The translations under genes were made by a program, and so were the position numbers. A stretch of 64,000 nt of DNA from Thermoplasmata archaeon (GTDB lineage: Archaea > Thermoplasmatota > Thermoplasmata > Lutacidiplasmatales > UBA184), in assembly GCA_021819135.1 (NCBI GenBank), contig JAKASE010000001.1, forward strand, positions 1 through 64,000, given 5' to 3'. Shown in pieces: positions 47,604 to 55,917 of this stretch. Below the pieces are notes generated by a model that searched no databases, was not told where the DNA came from, and saw nothing but the letters and a program-made list of their open reading frames with translations. The first letter of the stretch is position 1, and each line of letters starts with the position of its first letter.

Positions 47604-48154
47604 GGCAGCCTTCCCGAGGTCGAGAGCGAGAGCGCAATGGGGTACGGGAGGCCGGAGTACGGCTGATGCCCGCTCCCCACGCCGCTCGTGGGAGAGGTCC
47701 AGTACAGGGTCTGCGGGTTCGAGTTGTTCGCGGCCCAGAAGACGACGAGCCCCGTGTAGATCGCCGAGCCGGAGGTGCTCCGATAGTAGGCGGTCACGTT
47801 CAGCCCGACGGGGTTCGCGAGGGCGCTCAACTGGAGGTCGACCACGTTCGACTCGTTGGCGAACGTCGTCCAGGCGAGCGCCGTCCAGTTCGGGATCCCC
47901 GTCCCGTCCCAGACGACGTTGGTGGCGACGGCCACCCAGACGTTGGCGTAGCGGATCGACGAGCCGGCGGCGTGGACGTAGAACCAGGTCAGGTTCGTTC
48001 CCGGATACCGGTCCACGACGAGCAGGGCTTGCGTCGTGATGCCCGGCGTCTGGCCGCTCGAGATCAGCGCGGGAGTGAGGATGACGAGGATGAGCAGGAG
48101 GGCCACTGCGCCTACGAGCGGCGTCGGAGCGTACTCCCCTAACCGAGCCTTCAC
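47600..48154 (-). CDS. membrane-anchored extracellular protein, 184 aa
   Basis: One N-terminal helix (about 12-32, 'LVGAVALLLILVILTPALI') and an outside domain with several N-x-S/T sequons and beta-rich sequence ('GSSIRYANVWVAVATNVVW' near 66-84). GTG 48154 overlaps the stop of ubiX (GTGA), and the end overlaps the next start (ATGA). No family recognised. A surface protein embedded between housekeeping genes by overlap is unusual, so strict co-expression is likely. Confidence 0.6.
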   Translation of the reverse strand: MKARLGEYAPTPLVGAVALLLILVILTPALISSGQTPGITTQALLVVDRYPGTNLTWFYVHAAGSSIRYANVWVAVATNVVWDGTGIPNWTALAWTTFANESNVVDLQLSALANPVGLNVTAYYRSTSGSAIYTGLVVFWAANNSNPQTLYWTSPTSGVGSGHQPYSGLPYPIALSLSTSGRLP

Positions 48155-48732
48155 GGGGCCTCCGAGGCGACCTTCCAGCCCCGGTAGAGCCGGTGCGCGA
48201 TGCCGAGGTGATCGAGGACCTTGCCGGCGAGGTAGTCCGTCACGTCGCCGATCGTCTGGGGCCGTAGGTAGTACGCCGGGGACGCGACCAGGACGATCGC
48301 GCCGAGCTCGCTCAGGGTCGTGAGGTGCCGCAGGAGCAGGGTCGGGAGCGGGGTCTCTCGGGGGACGACGAGGAAGGGACGGTGTTCCTTGAGGTGGACG
48401 TGCGCCGCCCGGGTGAGGAGCGAGTCCCCGAGCCCGAGCGCGATCTTCGCCGCGGTGTTGGACGAGCACGGCACGACGACCATCCCGCGTGTCGGATGCG
48501 AGCCGCTCGCGATCCCGGCGCCGAGGTCGCCATCTTCGAAGTACTCGGTCGCGAACGGCCGGAGCGCCTCGGCCTCGAGCCCGCACTCCTCCCGGAGGAC
48601 CGCCTTCGCCCCGTTCGACACCACCAGCGACACCGGCTGCTGGGCGGCACGGAGGGCCTCGAGCACTCGGAGCGCGATGGGGGCCCCGCTGGCCCCGGAG
48701 ACCCCCACCACGACCGTTGGGTCGTTCGGCAC
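48151..48732 (-). CDS. ubiX: UbiX-type flavin prenyltransferase
   Basis: 193 residues of the UbiX/Pad1 flavoprotein fold: 'VVVGVSGASGAPIALRVLEAL' at the start, with the FMN-binding G-A-S-G. 'VVPCSSNTAAKIALGLGDSLLTRAAHVHLKEHRP' runs in two parts near 86-119, then 'LVVPRETPL' and 'TDYLAGKVLDHLGI' at the end. It prenylates FMN with dimethylallyl phosphate to make the cofactor of UbiD decarboxylases. Archaea use this pair in the mevalonate route to isopentenyl phosphate (anhydromevalonate branch), which fits the IPK gene at 26.0 kb. It begins the operon that runs to guaAA. Confidence 0.92.
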   Translation of the reverse strand: MPNDPTVVVGVSGASGAPIALRVLEALRAAQQPVSLVVSNGAKAVLREECGLEAEALRPFATEYFEDGDLGAGIASGSHPTRGMVVVPCSSNTAAKIALGLGDSLLTRAAHVHLKEHRPFLVVPRETPLPTLLLRHLTTLSELGAIVLVASPAYYLRPQTIGDVTDYLAGKVLDHLGIAHRLYRGWKVASEAP

Positions 48733-48797
48733 GACTTCCCCGGACCTCGCGACAGTTTAAGAAAGGCGTTGTTAAGAGGGTTCTTGAGGGCAGGGCG

Positions 48798-49961
48798 GTG
48801 CCTCATCGGGCGGCGATCGTAGGAGCCGGCCACACCCGCTTCGGCGCGCTCGCGGAGGGGCCGCGGGCGCTCCTTCGCGGCGCGGTCGAGGAAGCGTTCT
48901 CGAGCATCGACCGGGGCGTGGACCGCACCGCGGTCGGCGAGGTGTTCCTCGCCACCCTCGGCTTCGGGGGCTGGCAGATCGGGAACTCCTCGACGGTCCT
49001 GTCCGAAGAGGTCGGGGTGGCGGGAGCCCCGACGACCCGGGTCGAGAACGCATGCGCGTCGGGCGGCTTCGCGATCCGGGCGGCGGTCGGGGCGCTCGCC
49101 ACGGGCACCGCGGACCTCGTGCTCGTGGGCGGACTCGAGAAGATGACCGACGTGACGAACGCCCGCCGTCGCTACTGGCTCGGGGTCTCGGGAGACACCG
49201 AGTGGGAGCGTTCTGCCGGCCTCACCTTCGCCGGCGTCTACGGCCTCATCGCCTCCGCCTACCTTGACCTCCACCACCTCGGCCGCGAAGCCCTCGCCGA
49301 GGTCGCGGTCAAGAACCACGAGAACGGCTCCCTCAACCCGAACGCGCACTTTCAGAAGCGGGTCGAGCGCGCGCAGGTGCTCCGGGCCCCCCGGGTCGCC
49401 GATCCCCTCGGGCTCTACGATTGCTGCCCCGTGAGCGACGGGGCGGCGGCGCTCCTCCTCACGCGGGCGGACCTCGCCCGTCGGTACACCGACACGCCGG
49501 TCTACATCGACGGGATCGGGGCGGGCTCGGACTTCCTCGCGGTCCAGGAGCGACCCGACCCCACCCGGTTCCGGGCGACCCGCCGGGCCGCGGACGAGGC
49601 GTTCCGCTCGGCCGACCGGAGCCGGACGGGGATCTCCTTCCTCGAGGTCCACGACTGCTTCACCATCGCCGAGCTCCTGGCGCTCGATGACCTCGGGTTC
49701 ACCGAGCCCGGAGCGGCGGCCGCCCTGACCCTCTCCGGGGCCACGGCGCGGACCGGCCGACTTCCGGTGAACCCGGACGGGGGCCTGAAGGCGAAGGGCC
49801 ACCCGATCGGCGCGACCGGGGTCAGCCAGGCCTACGAGGTGTTCCGGCAACTTCGCCGCGCAGCCGGGGCCCGGCAGGTCCCGGGCGCCGAGACGGCCCT
49901 CACCCACAACGTCGGGGGAGCCGGCGCCACGGCCGCGGTCACCATCTTCTCCGCCGGGTGA
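48798..49961 (+). CDS. archaeal/SCP2-type thiolase (acetyl-CoA acetyltransferase)
   Basis: 387 residues from GTG 48798. 'AAIVGAGHTRFG' at the start and nucleophile Cys in 'VENACASGGFA' near residue 85. 'HDCFTIAELL' near 285 and 'GGLKAKGHPIGATG' near 329-342 supply the second Cys and the His. The C-terminal 'HNVGGAGATAAV' lacks the Cys of bacterial degradative thiolases, which fits the archaeal biosynthetic class that works in complex with HMG-CoA synthase through a DUF35 protein. The next gene contains DUF35. It makes acetoacetyl-CoA for the mevalonate route. Confidence 0.88.
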   Translation: MPHRAAIVGAGHTRFGALAEGPRALLRGAVEEAFSSIDRGVDRTAVGEVFLATLGFGGWQIGNSSTVLSEEVGVAGAPTTRVENACASGGFAIRAAVGALATGTADLVLVGGLEKMTDVTNARRRYWLGVSGDTEWERSAGLTFAGVYGLIASAYLDLHHLGREALAEVAVKNHENGSLNPNAHFQKRVERAQVLRAPRVADPLGLYDCCPVSDGAAALLLTRADLARRYTDTPVYIDGIGAGSDFLAVQERPDPTRFRATRRAADEAFRSADRSRTGISFLEVHDCFTIAELLALDDLGFTEPGAAAALTLSGATARTGRLPVNPDGGLKAKGHPIGATGVSQAYEVFRQLRRAAGARQVPGAETALTHNVGGAGATAAVTIFSAG

Positions 49962-49966
49962 GGAGG

Positions 49967-51025
49967 ATGTCGGGACTCCGTTCGGTCGCATGGTACCGCC
50001 CCGGCCACCGGGCAGGGGGCCTTCCCGTCTCGGGGCCGGACGAGGACGCGTTCACGCTGGCGGCCGAGGCGATCGAACGGTCGGCCGAGCAGGCCCGTGC
50101 TCCGGACGGGGTCGCTCGGCTCGTGCTCTTCGGCGCGGTCCCGTCCGAGCTCGACTGGGCGTTCCCGGTCCTCCTCGGGTACCCGGTCGAGATCCGGCAC
50201 GAGCGCGCCAACCCCCGAACGCTCCTCGAAGCGATCGATCGCGAGAACGATGACGGCGCTCCGGCGAGCCTGGTCGTGGCGGTCGAGTACTCGCCGGATT
50301 CGGCGACGTCGGAGGTCGGCTCGATCACGGGGACCTCCGGGGAGGGGGCGGTGGCGTTCCGTCTCGGGCCAGGGGGCTCCCCGATCGAGGGATCCGTCCG
50401 GGACCGGGCCGCTTCCTCAGGGTCGGTACTGGACGCCGCCTTCGCGCTATGGCCGCCGCTCGCGGAGACGGCGCCGGTCGATCGGTCGACCGGGGACGGG
50501 CCGGTCGCGCGGGGTCCGGCGGAACCGCCCCGGGCGCCCGAGCTGGGTGCCGGGACCGGGCCGGTGCTCTCGGCCGTGTCCGAGGGCGCCTACGTTCCCC
50601 GTCCTCGATACCTCGAGAACCTTCCGAGCCGATGGCGCCTGCGGGCGGAACGATGCGACGCGTGCGGCTCCCTCACGTTCCCCGCGCGTGGGCGATGCCG
50701 GAGCTGCCAGCGGTCCGACCGTCTCCGGTTCGAAGAGCTCCCCCGCCGGGGTGCCCGGGTGATCGCGTCGACGGTGATCGGCCCGGGGGGCCAGCCGACC
50801 GAGTTCGACTTCCAGGTAGCGCGGTCGGGGGCGTACCAGGTCGTGCTCGCGGAGCTCTCGCCCGAAGCCCGCATCACCCTCCCGGTGACCGACGGCACCC
50901 CGGGGGGGGTGCGGATCGGGGACCGGGTCGACACGTCGATCCGACGCCTGTTCCCGATGGAGGGCGAGTGGCGGTACGGACGGAAGGCGGTTCCCCTTCG
51001 GACCCACGACCCCACGAGCTTCTGA
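49967..51025 (+). CDS. degenerate HMG-CoA-synthase-like domain fused to DUF35 OB protein
   Basis: 352 residues. The C-terminal ~130 residues are a DUF35 protein: rubredoxin-like ribbon C-x2-C-x10-C-x2-C ('CDACGSLTFPARGRCRSC', near 226-243) and an OB fold with 'GARVIASTVIG'. The N-terminal ~160 residues resemble the first half of HMG-CoA synthase: 'SGPDEDAFTLAAEAIERSA' near 22-40 and 'SLVVAVEYSPDSATSE' with 'GEGAVAFRLG' near 100-140. The segment that should hold the nucleophile Cys is missing. A Pro-rich linker joins them. It starts five bases after thiolase (GTG 49958 is an overlapping alternative). Probably a scaffold that holds thiolase and a genuine HMG-CoA synthase together. Confidence 0.75.
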   Translation: MSGLRSVAWYRPGHRAGGLPVSGPDEDAFTLAAEAIERSAEQARAPDGVARLVLFGAVPSELDWAFPVLLGYPVEIRHERANPRTLLEAIDRENDDGAPASLVVAVEYSPDSATSEVGSITGTSGEGAVAFRLGPGGSPIEGSVRDRAASSGSVLDAAFALWPPLAETAPVDRSTGDGPVARGPAEPPRAPELGAGTGPVLSAVSEGAYVPRPRYLENLPSRWRLRAERCDACGSLTFPARGRCRSCQRSDRLRFEELPRRGARVIASTVIGPGGQPTEFDFQVARSGAYQVVLAELSPEARITLPVTDGTPGGVRIGDRVDTSIRRLFPMEGEWRYGRKAVPLRTHDPTSF

Positions 51026-52801
51026 TCAGCCGGTCTCCCGCTTCGGCGGCGGGCTCCAGGCCGTGCCGAGCCAGCTCTCGTAGATGCGGCGCTCGAGCTC
51101 GCCGGCGTCCTCCCTCGGCGTGAACCGGTATCCGGCGGGCGGTGGCTTGCCCATCGTGGCCGGGACCTCGATGAGGTATCCTCGCCGGAAGACGGCCAGG
51201 GTGACGGAGGTCCCGGGCGGGTAGGCGAGGAGCCTCTTCTCGAACTGGTCGAACGTGACCTTGACCGAGTTGATCGCCACGATCTCGTCGCCCGGTGTGA
51301 GTCCCGCCCGCCGGCCCGGGGTGTCCAGGAGGGCATGCCGCACGCGAACGAGCCCGGCGGCGTTCTCCGTGCGGATGCCGAGGTAGCCGGGGTCCGGGGC
51401 GTCGTCGTCGGGGTCCTTCGGACTCGGGCCGAAGGAGAGACCGGCCCACCGCGCGAACCCGTCCAGGTCGAGCTCGTCAACGCCTCGGACGTACCGCGAG
51501 AAGAAGGGCCCGAGATCGATCCCCGTGGCGCGCTCGATGACCGGGCGGAGCTCGTCCTCCTCGAGCCCGCGTCCGGGGCGTCCGTAATCCGCCCAAAGGG
51601 CCCGCAGGGCCGTCTCGAGGGACGACCGGTTCTCCGTTCGGTGCCGGATCTCGAGGTCGAGGCAGAGGGCGACCAGGTGCCCCTTCAGGTAGTAGTCGAC
51701 CGACTGGTTCGGGGTCTCCTCGAACGGCTGGTAGTAGTCGACCCAGCTCAGGATCGAGGCCTCCTCGAGACCGAGATGGTGACGGCCGGGTCCTTCGAGG
51801 AGCTGCTTCGCGTACTCCGCCCGACCGTCCAGGTACTGCTTCGGGGTCAGGAGCCCGGACCGGACGAGAACGAGGTCGCCGAAGTAGTCGGTCCCTCCTT
51901 CCATCCACCAGAGGAGCCGGGTGAGCGCCTCCCGAGAGAGGTCCGGCCGCTGGAGGGCCTTCGGAAGGATCCGCTTGACGTTGTAGAGGTGGAAGTACTC
52001 GTGGCTCGCGACCGACAGCACCCGACGGTAGCTCTTCGGGGGCCAGAACGCGGTACGGGTGAAGACGCAGGAGGTCGAGGTCGCGTGCTCGAGGCCCCCG
52101 TCGGGCACGTCGTTGAGGTGAATGAAGAACGTGTACCGGGAGAGCGGGGAGTCCCCGACCATGCGGAGGGTCGTCTCCACGATCCGTCCCAGGTCCTCCT
52201 CGAGCCGGTGGGCCTCGTAGTTCCCCCCCGCGCCGCAGAGCACGATCCGGTGCGGGATCCCGTGGGGACGGATCGTGAGCACGGTCGGGTGCCCCACGTC
52301 GATCGGCGAGTCGAGCAGGACGTCGTAGCTGGGGGCACGGAACCGGTACGGCCGACCCCCGACCTCCTCGAGCTCGGTGACGGCCTGCCAGCCCGGCGGG
52401 ACGTCGAGCGACAGCTCGACCGGCTCCTCCCGGTGGCCATCGACGTACGGGAGACAGAGGCCGGCGTTCACGAACAGGTGCTCGGGCGTGAGGTCGAACG
52501 CCTCCGTCACCGTCTCGTGGCCATAGACCGAGTACTCGAGCCGCACGGACCGCGCCCCCTCGAGGGTCACGCGCCAGCGGGCCCGGTCGACCCGGTCGAC
52601 CGGGAGCGGCGTGCCGCCAGGTACGGCCCGGGCGCTCATCCCGCGGAAACCGCGAACGTAGTTGACGAGGTGATAGGAGCCCGGGACCCAGGATGGGAGG
52701 ACGAGATCGACCGTCGGGCCCTCGAGGTCGGTGATCTCGATCGTCCCCGTCGCCCGGTGTTCGGTCGGCTCCCCCGCCCGCAGGGTGTACTGGACGTTCA
52801 T
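51026..52801 (-). CDS. M61 (glycyl aminopeptidase) family zinc peptidase with PDZ domain
   Basis: 591 residues. An N-terminal beta-sandwich ('VDLVLPSWVPGSYHLVNYVRG' split near 31-51) is typical of M61. The gluzincin site is 'ASHEYFHLYNVKRI' (HExxH, near 264-277) with the third ligand Glu in 'WMEGGTDYFGDL' near 301. A PDZ domain covers about 455-545 ('GLTPGDEIVAINSVKV'). There is no signal peptide or membrane helix, so it is cytosolic unless exported another way. Such peptidases trim small-residue N-termini. Stops abut the DUF35-fusion gene tail to tail with no spacer. It follows a small coiled-coil gene by 12 bases. Confidence 0.9.
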   Translation of the reverse strand: MNVQYTLRAGEPTEHRATGTIEITDLEGPTVDLVLPSWVPGSYHLVNYVRGFRGMSARAVPGGTPLPVDRVDRARWRVTLEGARSVRLEYSVYGHETVTEAFDLTPEHLFVNAGLCLPYVDGHREEPVELSLDVPPGWQAVTELEEVGGRPYRFRAPSYDVLLDSPIDVGHPTVLTIRPHGIPHRIVLCGAGGNYEAHRLEEDLGRIVETTLRMVGDSPLSRYTFFIHLNDVPDGGLEHATSTSCVFTRTAFWPPKSYRRVLSVASHEYFHLYNVKRILPKALQRPDLSREALTRLLWWMEGGTDYFGDLVLVRSGLLTPKQYLDGRAEYAKQLLEGPGRHHLGLEEASILSWVDYYQPFEETPNQSVDYYLKGHLVALCLDLEIRHRTENRSSLETALRALWADYGRPGRGLEEDELRPVIERATGIDLGPFFSRYVRGVDELDLDGFARWAGLSFGPSPKDPDDDAPDPGYLGIRTENAAGLVRVRHALLDTPGRRAGLTPGDEIVAINSVKVTFDQFEKRLLAYPPGTSVTLAVFRRGYLIEVPATMGKPPPAGYRFTPREDAGELERRIYESWLGTAWSPPPKRETG

Positions 52802-52813
52802 GGGGTGGGGGGT

Positions 52814-53032
52814 TCAGCCGAACCCGGGGAGGTCCCGCGAGGTCGTCGAGGAGGACCCGCGCTGGTACGGCTCGGAGGCGATGCCGAGGTGGGTGGCCAG
52901 CATCCGGAACGTCGTCACGAGCTCGCCGATCGCCCGTGCCATCTGCTGCTGCTCGGTGCGCAGCTCGTGCAGTTCCTCCCGCAGGGCCCTCAGCTCAGCC
53001 TCCCACCGGTCCGCTCCCGACCCCATTGACAT
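52814..53032 (-). CDS. small coiled-coil protein, 72 aa
   Basis: About residues 8-50 form one long charged helix with heptad repeats ('AELRALREELHELRTEQQQ' near 12-30), then a short Ser/Thr tail. ATG 53032 is chosen; ATG 53026 and GTG 53041 lie in the same frame. It precedes the M61 peptidase by 12 bases on the same strand and may be co-expressed. No known family. Confidence 0.52.
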   Translation of the reverse strand: MSMGSGADRWEAELRALREELHELRTEQQQMARAIGELVTTFRMLATHLGIASEPYQRGSSSTTSRDLPGFG

Positions 53033-53252
53033 CGTGTCCACCGCGTTCGGGATGTCGTGGGTCGCTGATTAGGTTCGCCGGGACCCGGTCATCATCTTCG
53101 GGACCGTCGTGCCGCGGTCGGATGGCCGCGCTCCGGGCGGGGGTCAAGCCCCAAGTAGCAGCCGCGGTACTCGGGGACCTTGAACCGATGAGGAACCTCT
53201 CGGGGAATGCGGCGATCCACCGGGGCGCCCGGCGTGAGCGCGGCACCCAGGA

Positions 53253-54281
53253 GTGAGCACGCCGATGGAACCTGCGATCCGGGCGGAGGGGGTCGGACGG
53301 ACGTTCAACCGGACGCTGAAGGCGGTCGACAACGTTTCGTTCACGGTGACCCCCGGCGAGGCGTTCGGCTTCCTCGGTCCGAACGGGGCCGGGAAGACCA
53401 CGACCGTCTCGATGCTGACCGGGAACCTCCGGCCGACGGCCGGGCGGGCTGTGGTGGACGGGGTCGACGTCTTCCATCATCCGGAGGCCGTGAAACGGCG
53501 GATCGGGCTCGTCTTCCAGGAGCAGACGTCGGACTCCGACCTCACCGGGCGGGAGAACCTCGAGCTCGCCGCGGCGCTCTTCGGGGTCCCCCGCCGGGAC
53601 GCGACCGCGACGATCGACGGCCTCCTTGACCGGATGCAGATCGGGGACGCGGCCGACCGCCTGACGAAGACGTACTCCGGCGGCATGCGTCGAAGGCTCG
53701 AGCTTGCGGTCGGGATCATCCATTCGCCCCGGGTCCTCTTCCTGGACGAGCCCACCCTCGGGCTCGATCCCCAAGGCCGTGCCGGGTTCTGGAAGTACGT
53801 CCAGGAGCTCCGCCGGGACCACGGAATGACCGTCTTCGTGACGACACACTATCTCGACGAGGCGGACTCGATCTGCGATCGGATCGCGATCATCGACCAC
53901 GGCCGCATCGTCGCGACGGGCACCCCGTCCGAGCTCAAGGACCACCTCGGGGGCGACGTCATCACGATCCGGCCGGCTCGGGAGGACCGTTCCCTCGAGG
54001 CGGTGCTGCGCGCAGTGCCGGGGGTCCTGTCCGTGGCCTCCCAGGACGGGGCGTTCCGCGTGAAGGCGCCCCGGGGCGAGGAGCTGATCCCTCCCCTCGT
54101 GAACGCGTGCGCCCACGCCGGCATCGGGCTCGCGGGGGTCTCGCTCAAGCGGCCGAGCCTGGACGAGGTCTTCCTCGAGTTCACCGGCCGGGAGTTCCGC
54201 GAGGACGAGGGGATGACCGCGACCGACCGGGCCGTCCGGGTCGGTCAGGTCCAGCGCGCGTTCGGGAGGGGAGGGCGGTGA
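53253..54281 (+). CDS. ABC-2 type exporter, ATP-binding subunit
   Basis: 342 residues. Walker A 'GFLGPNGAGKTTTVSML' near 42-58, Q-loop 'LVFQEQTSDSD', signature 'YSGGMRRRLELAVG' near 141-154, Walker B 'RVLFLDEPTLGLDPQGR' near 161-177 and the switch His in 'VTTHYLDEAD'. The extra C-terminal ~100 residues are usual for the drug/antibiotic (DrrA-like) exporter subfamily. GTG 53253 or ATG 53265 are possible starts. The end overlaps the permease start (GTGA), so both are co-translated. Confidence 0.93.
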   Translation: MSTPMEPAIRAEGVGRTFNRTLKAVDNVSFTVTPGEAFGFLGPNGAGKTTTVSMLTGNLRPTAGRAVVDGVDVFHHPEAVKRRIGLVFQEQTSDSDLTGRENLELAAALFGVPRRDATATIDGLLDRMQIGDAADRLTKTYSGGMRRRLELAVGIIHSPRVLFLDEPTLGLDPQGRAGFWKYVQELRRDHGMTVFVTTHYLDEADSICDRIAIIDHGRIVATGTPSELKDHLGGDVITIRPAREDRSLEAVLRAVPGVLSVASQDGAFRVKAPRGEELIPPLVNACAHAGIGLAGVSLKRPSLDEVFLEFTGREFREDEGMTATDRAVRVGQVQRAFGRGGR

Positions 54282-55102
54282 TCCGGGAGCTCGTCGCGCT
54301 GACCCGCCGAGAACTTCTCCGTCTCGCGCGGAACCCGGAGGCGATCGCGACCTCGCTCCTCCTGCCGATCCTGTACCTGCTCCTGTTCGGCCAGGCGTTC
54401 AACTTCGGCGCCTACATCACGGGCCCGAGGCTCGCGTTCGTGCTCCGGGGCGGGCCGACGTACTTCTCGTACTTCTCGGCGGGGATGGCGGGGTTCGTCG
54501 CGGTCACCGCGACCCTGTTCATTGGCGCGAACGTCATCTTCGACCGCCTCTTCGGGGTCCTCAAGCGGACGGCGGCCACGCCCGCCACGGCGACCTCGAT
54601 CTTCGGCTCCCGCCTCATCGCGGGATCGATCCAGCCGATCGGTCTGGCCTTCCTGGTCCTGGGCCTAGCGGTCCTGCTCGGGGACCTCGGCCTCACCGGG
54701 CTCCAGGTGACCGCGAGCGTGACGGCCGTCGGGGTCGTGGAGATCGTGCTCTCGATCGTGATCCTGTCGGTGATGTTCGCCTCGCTGTTCCTCGCGATCG
54801 GCTTCAGCATCGAGCAGCCCCAGACCTATTTCGCCGTCGTGAACGCGATCAACCTGCCAGTCCTCCTCACCTCGGTCGCCCTCTACCCGTGGGGGCTCCT
54901 CCCGTCCTGGCTCGCGAACGTCGCCTCGTACAATCCGATCACGCTCGCGGTGAACGTCCTGCGGGAGAACCTCTTCGCGGGCGCGACCGCCTACTATCCC
55001 TACGACGCCTCCGTCTACCTGCTCGGCCTGTTCGGCTGGGCGGCGGCGATGATGGTGACCGCGACGTTCCTCGCGCGGCGGGCGCTGGCCCCCCAGCGCT
55101 AA
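54278..55102 (+). CDS. ABC-2 type exporter, permease subunit
   Basis: 274 residues with six membrane helices (about 22-42, 63-86, 108-135, 146-172, 181-200 and 245-265). The ABC-2 pattern with 'NPITLAVNVLRENLF' before the last helix is clear. Pairs with the preceding ATPase. Substrate unknown; lipids, drugs or polysaccharide precursors are exported by relatives. Its 3' end overlaps the convergent gene by four bases. Confidence 0.9.
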   Translation: MIRELVALTRRELLRLARNPEAIATSLLLPILYLLLFGQAFNFGAYITGPRLAFVLRGGPTYFSYFSAGMAGFVAVTATLFIGANVIFDRLFGVLKRTAATPATATSIFGSRLIAGSIQPIGLAFLVLGLAVLLGDLGLTGLQVTASVTAVGVVEIVLSIVILSVMFASLFLAIGFSIEQPQTYFAVVNAINLPVLLTSVALYPWGLLPSWLANVASYNPITLAVNVLRENLFAGATAYYPYDASVYLLGLFGWAAAMMVTATFLARRALAPQR

Positions 55103-55683
55103 GGGGCGCCGCTCCCGTCGGGTCCGGAGGAGCCGGTACCGGCGTACGGGGAGTCACCGACCCCGTGGTCCACGAACGGGACCCAGGAGCGTTTCTCGGG
55201 CGAGTAGTCCACCCGCTCGAGCTCGACCACGAAGCTCTTGAGCAGCTCGCCCGGCGACGGTCGGACCGAGATCGTATAGACGTAGATCCCGAATCCCATG
55301 AAGTCGGTCGCTCGCCGCAGCACCTCGGGCAGCGCCTCCCGGGGAACCGTGACCCGGATCGACGTCTCCCCGAGCAGGGAGGCGAAGTCGTCCAGGTCGA
55401 ACGGTCGGTCGAGCGTGATGAGGGGGGTCCGGTTCTCCGGGGCCGTACCGGAGGTGGGCGGGGGAGGCGCGGCGACCGGGGGCGAGGAGGGCGATGGAGA
55501 GGAGACGACGGGCGCGACGACCGCGGGAACGGGGCGGGGCGCGAAACCGGACTCCTTGGGCGGGTACCGGTCGAGCACAGGAGAGGCGTCCCGGCCCACG
55601 AAGCGCGGGTCCGGCCGGGTCGCCCGGGACCGTCGCTTCGGTCGTTTCGCCCGGCCGCGGGCGGAGGCGTGGGGAGGCACCAT
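55099..55683 (-). CDS. protein with basic Pro-rich N-terminus and unknown C-terminal domain
   Basis: 194 residues. The first ~85 are very basic then Pro/Ser/Ala-rich and probably disordered. Residues about 88-175 look folded: 'LDRPFDLDDFASLLGETSI' near 92-110, alternating strands and helices 'EVLRRATDFMGFGIYVYTI', then 'LKSFVVELERVDYSPE'. No family recognised. A TATA-like CTTATCCC on the minus strand lies about 30 bases upstream. It is convergent with the exporter operon and single. Confidence 0.58.
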   Translation of the reverse strand: MVPPHASARGRAKRPKRRSRATRPDPRFVGRDASPVLDRYPPKESGFAPRPVPAVVAPVVSSPSPSSPPVAAPPPPTSGTAPENRTPLITLDRPFDLDDFASLLGETSIRVTVPREALPEVLRRATDFMGFGIYVYTISVRPSPGELLKSFVVELERVDYSPEKRSWVPFVDHGVGDSPYAGTGSSGPDGSGAP

Positions 55684-55917
55684 CGTCCGGGGACAGGACC
55701 CTATCCGGAGGGATAAGGTGTGGGGGTGGCCGTGTGGCCGGGTCGTGGAGTGCGCGACGTTTCGGTCGTTTTGTAGCGACCCAGACCGTGCGACTCTCCG
55801 TCACGGACGCGCAGTTCTGTCGCACCAGAGGCGACAATCGGGTTATGTAGGACGGGATGGGTGAGCGGTCTGAGTCCCGCTCGCACACGGAGCGGAACAC
55901 GAAGTGAGGAAACGAAA

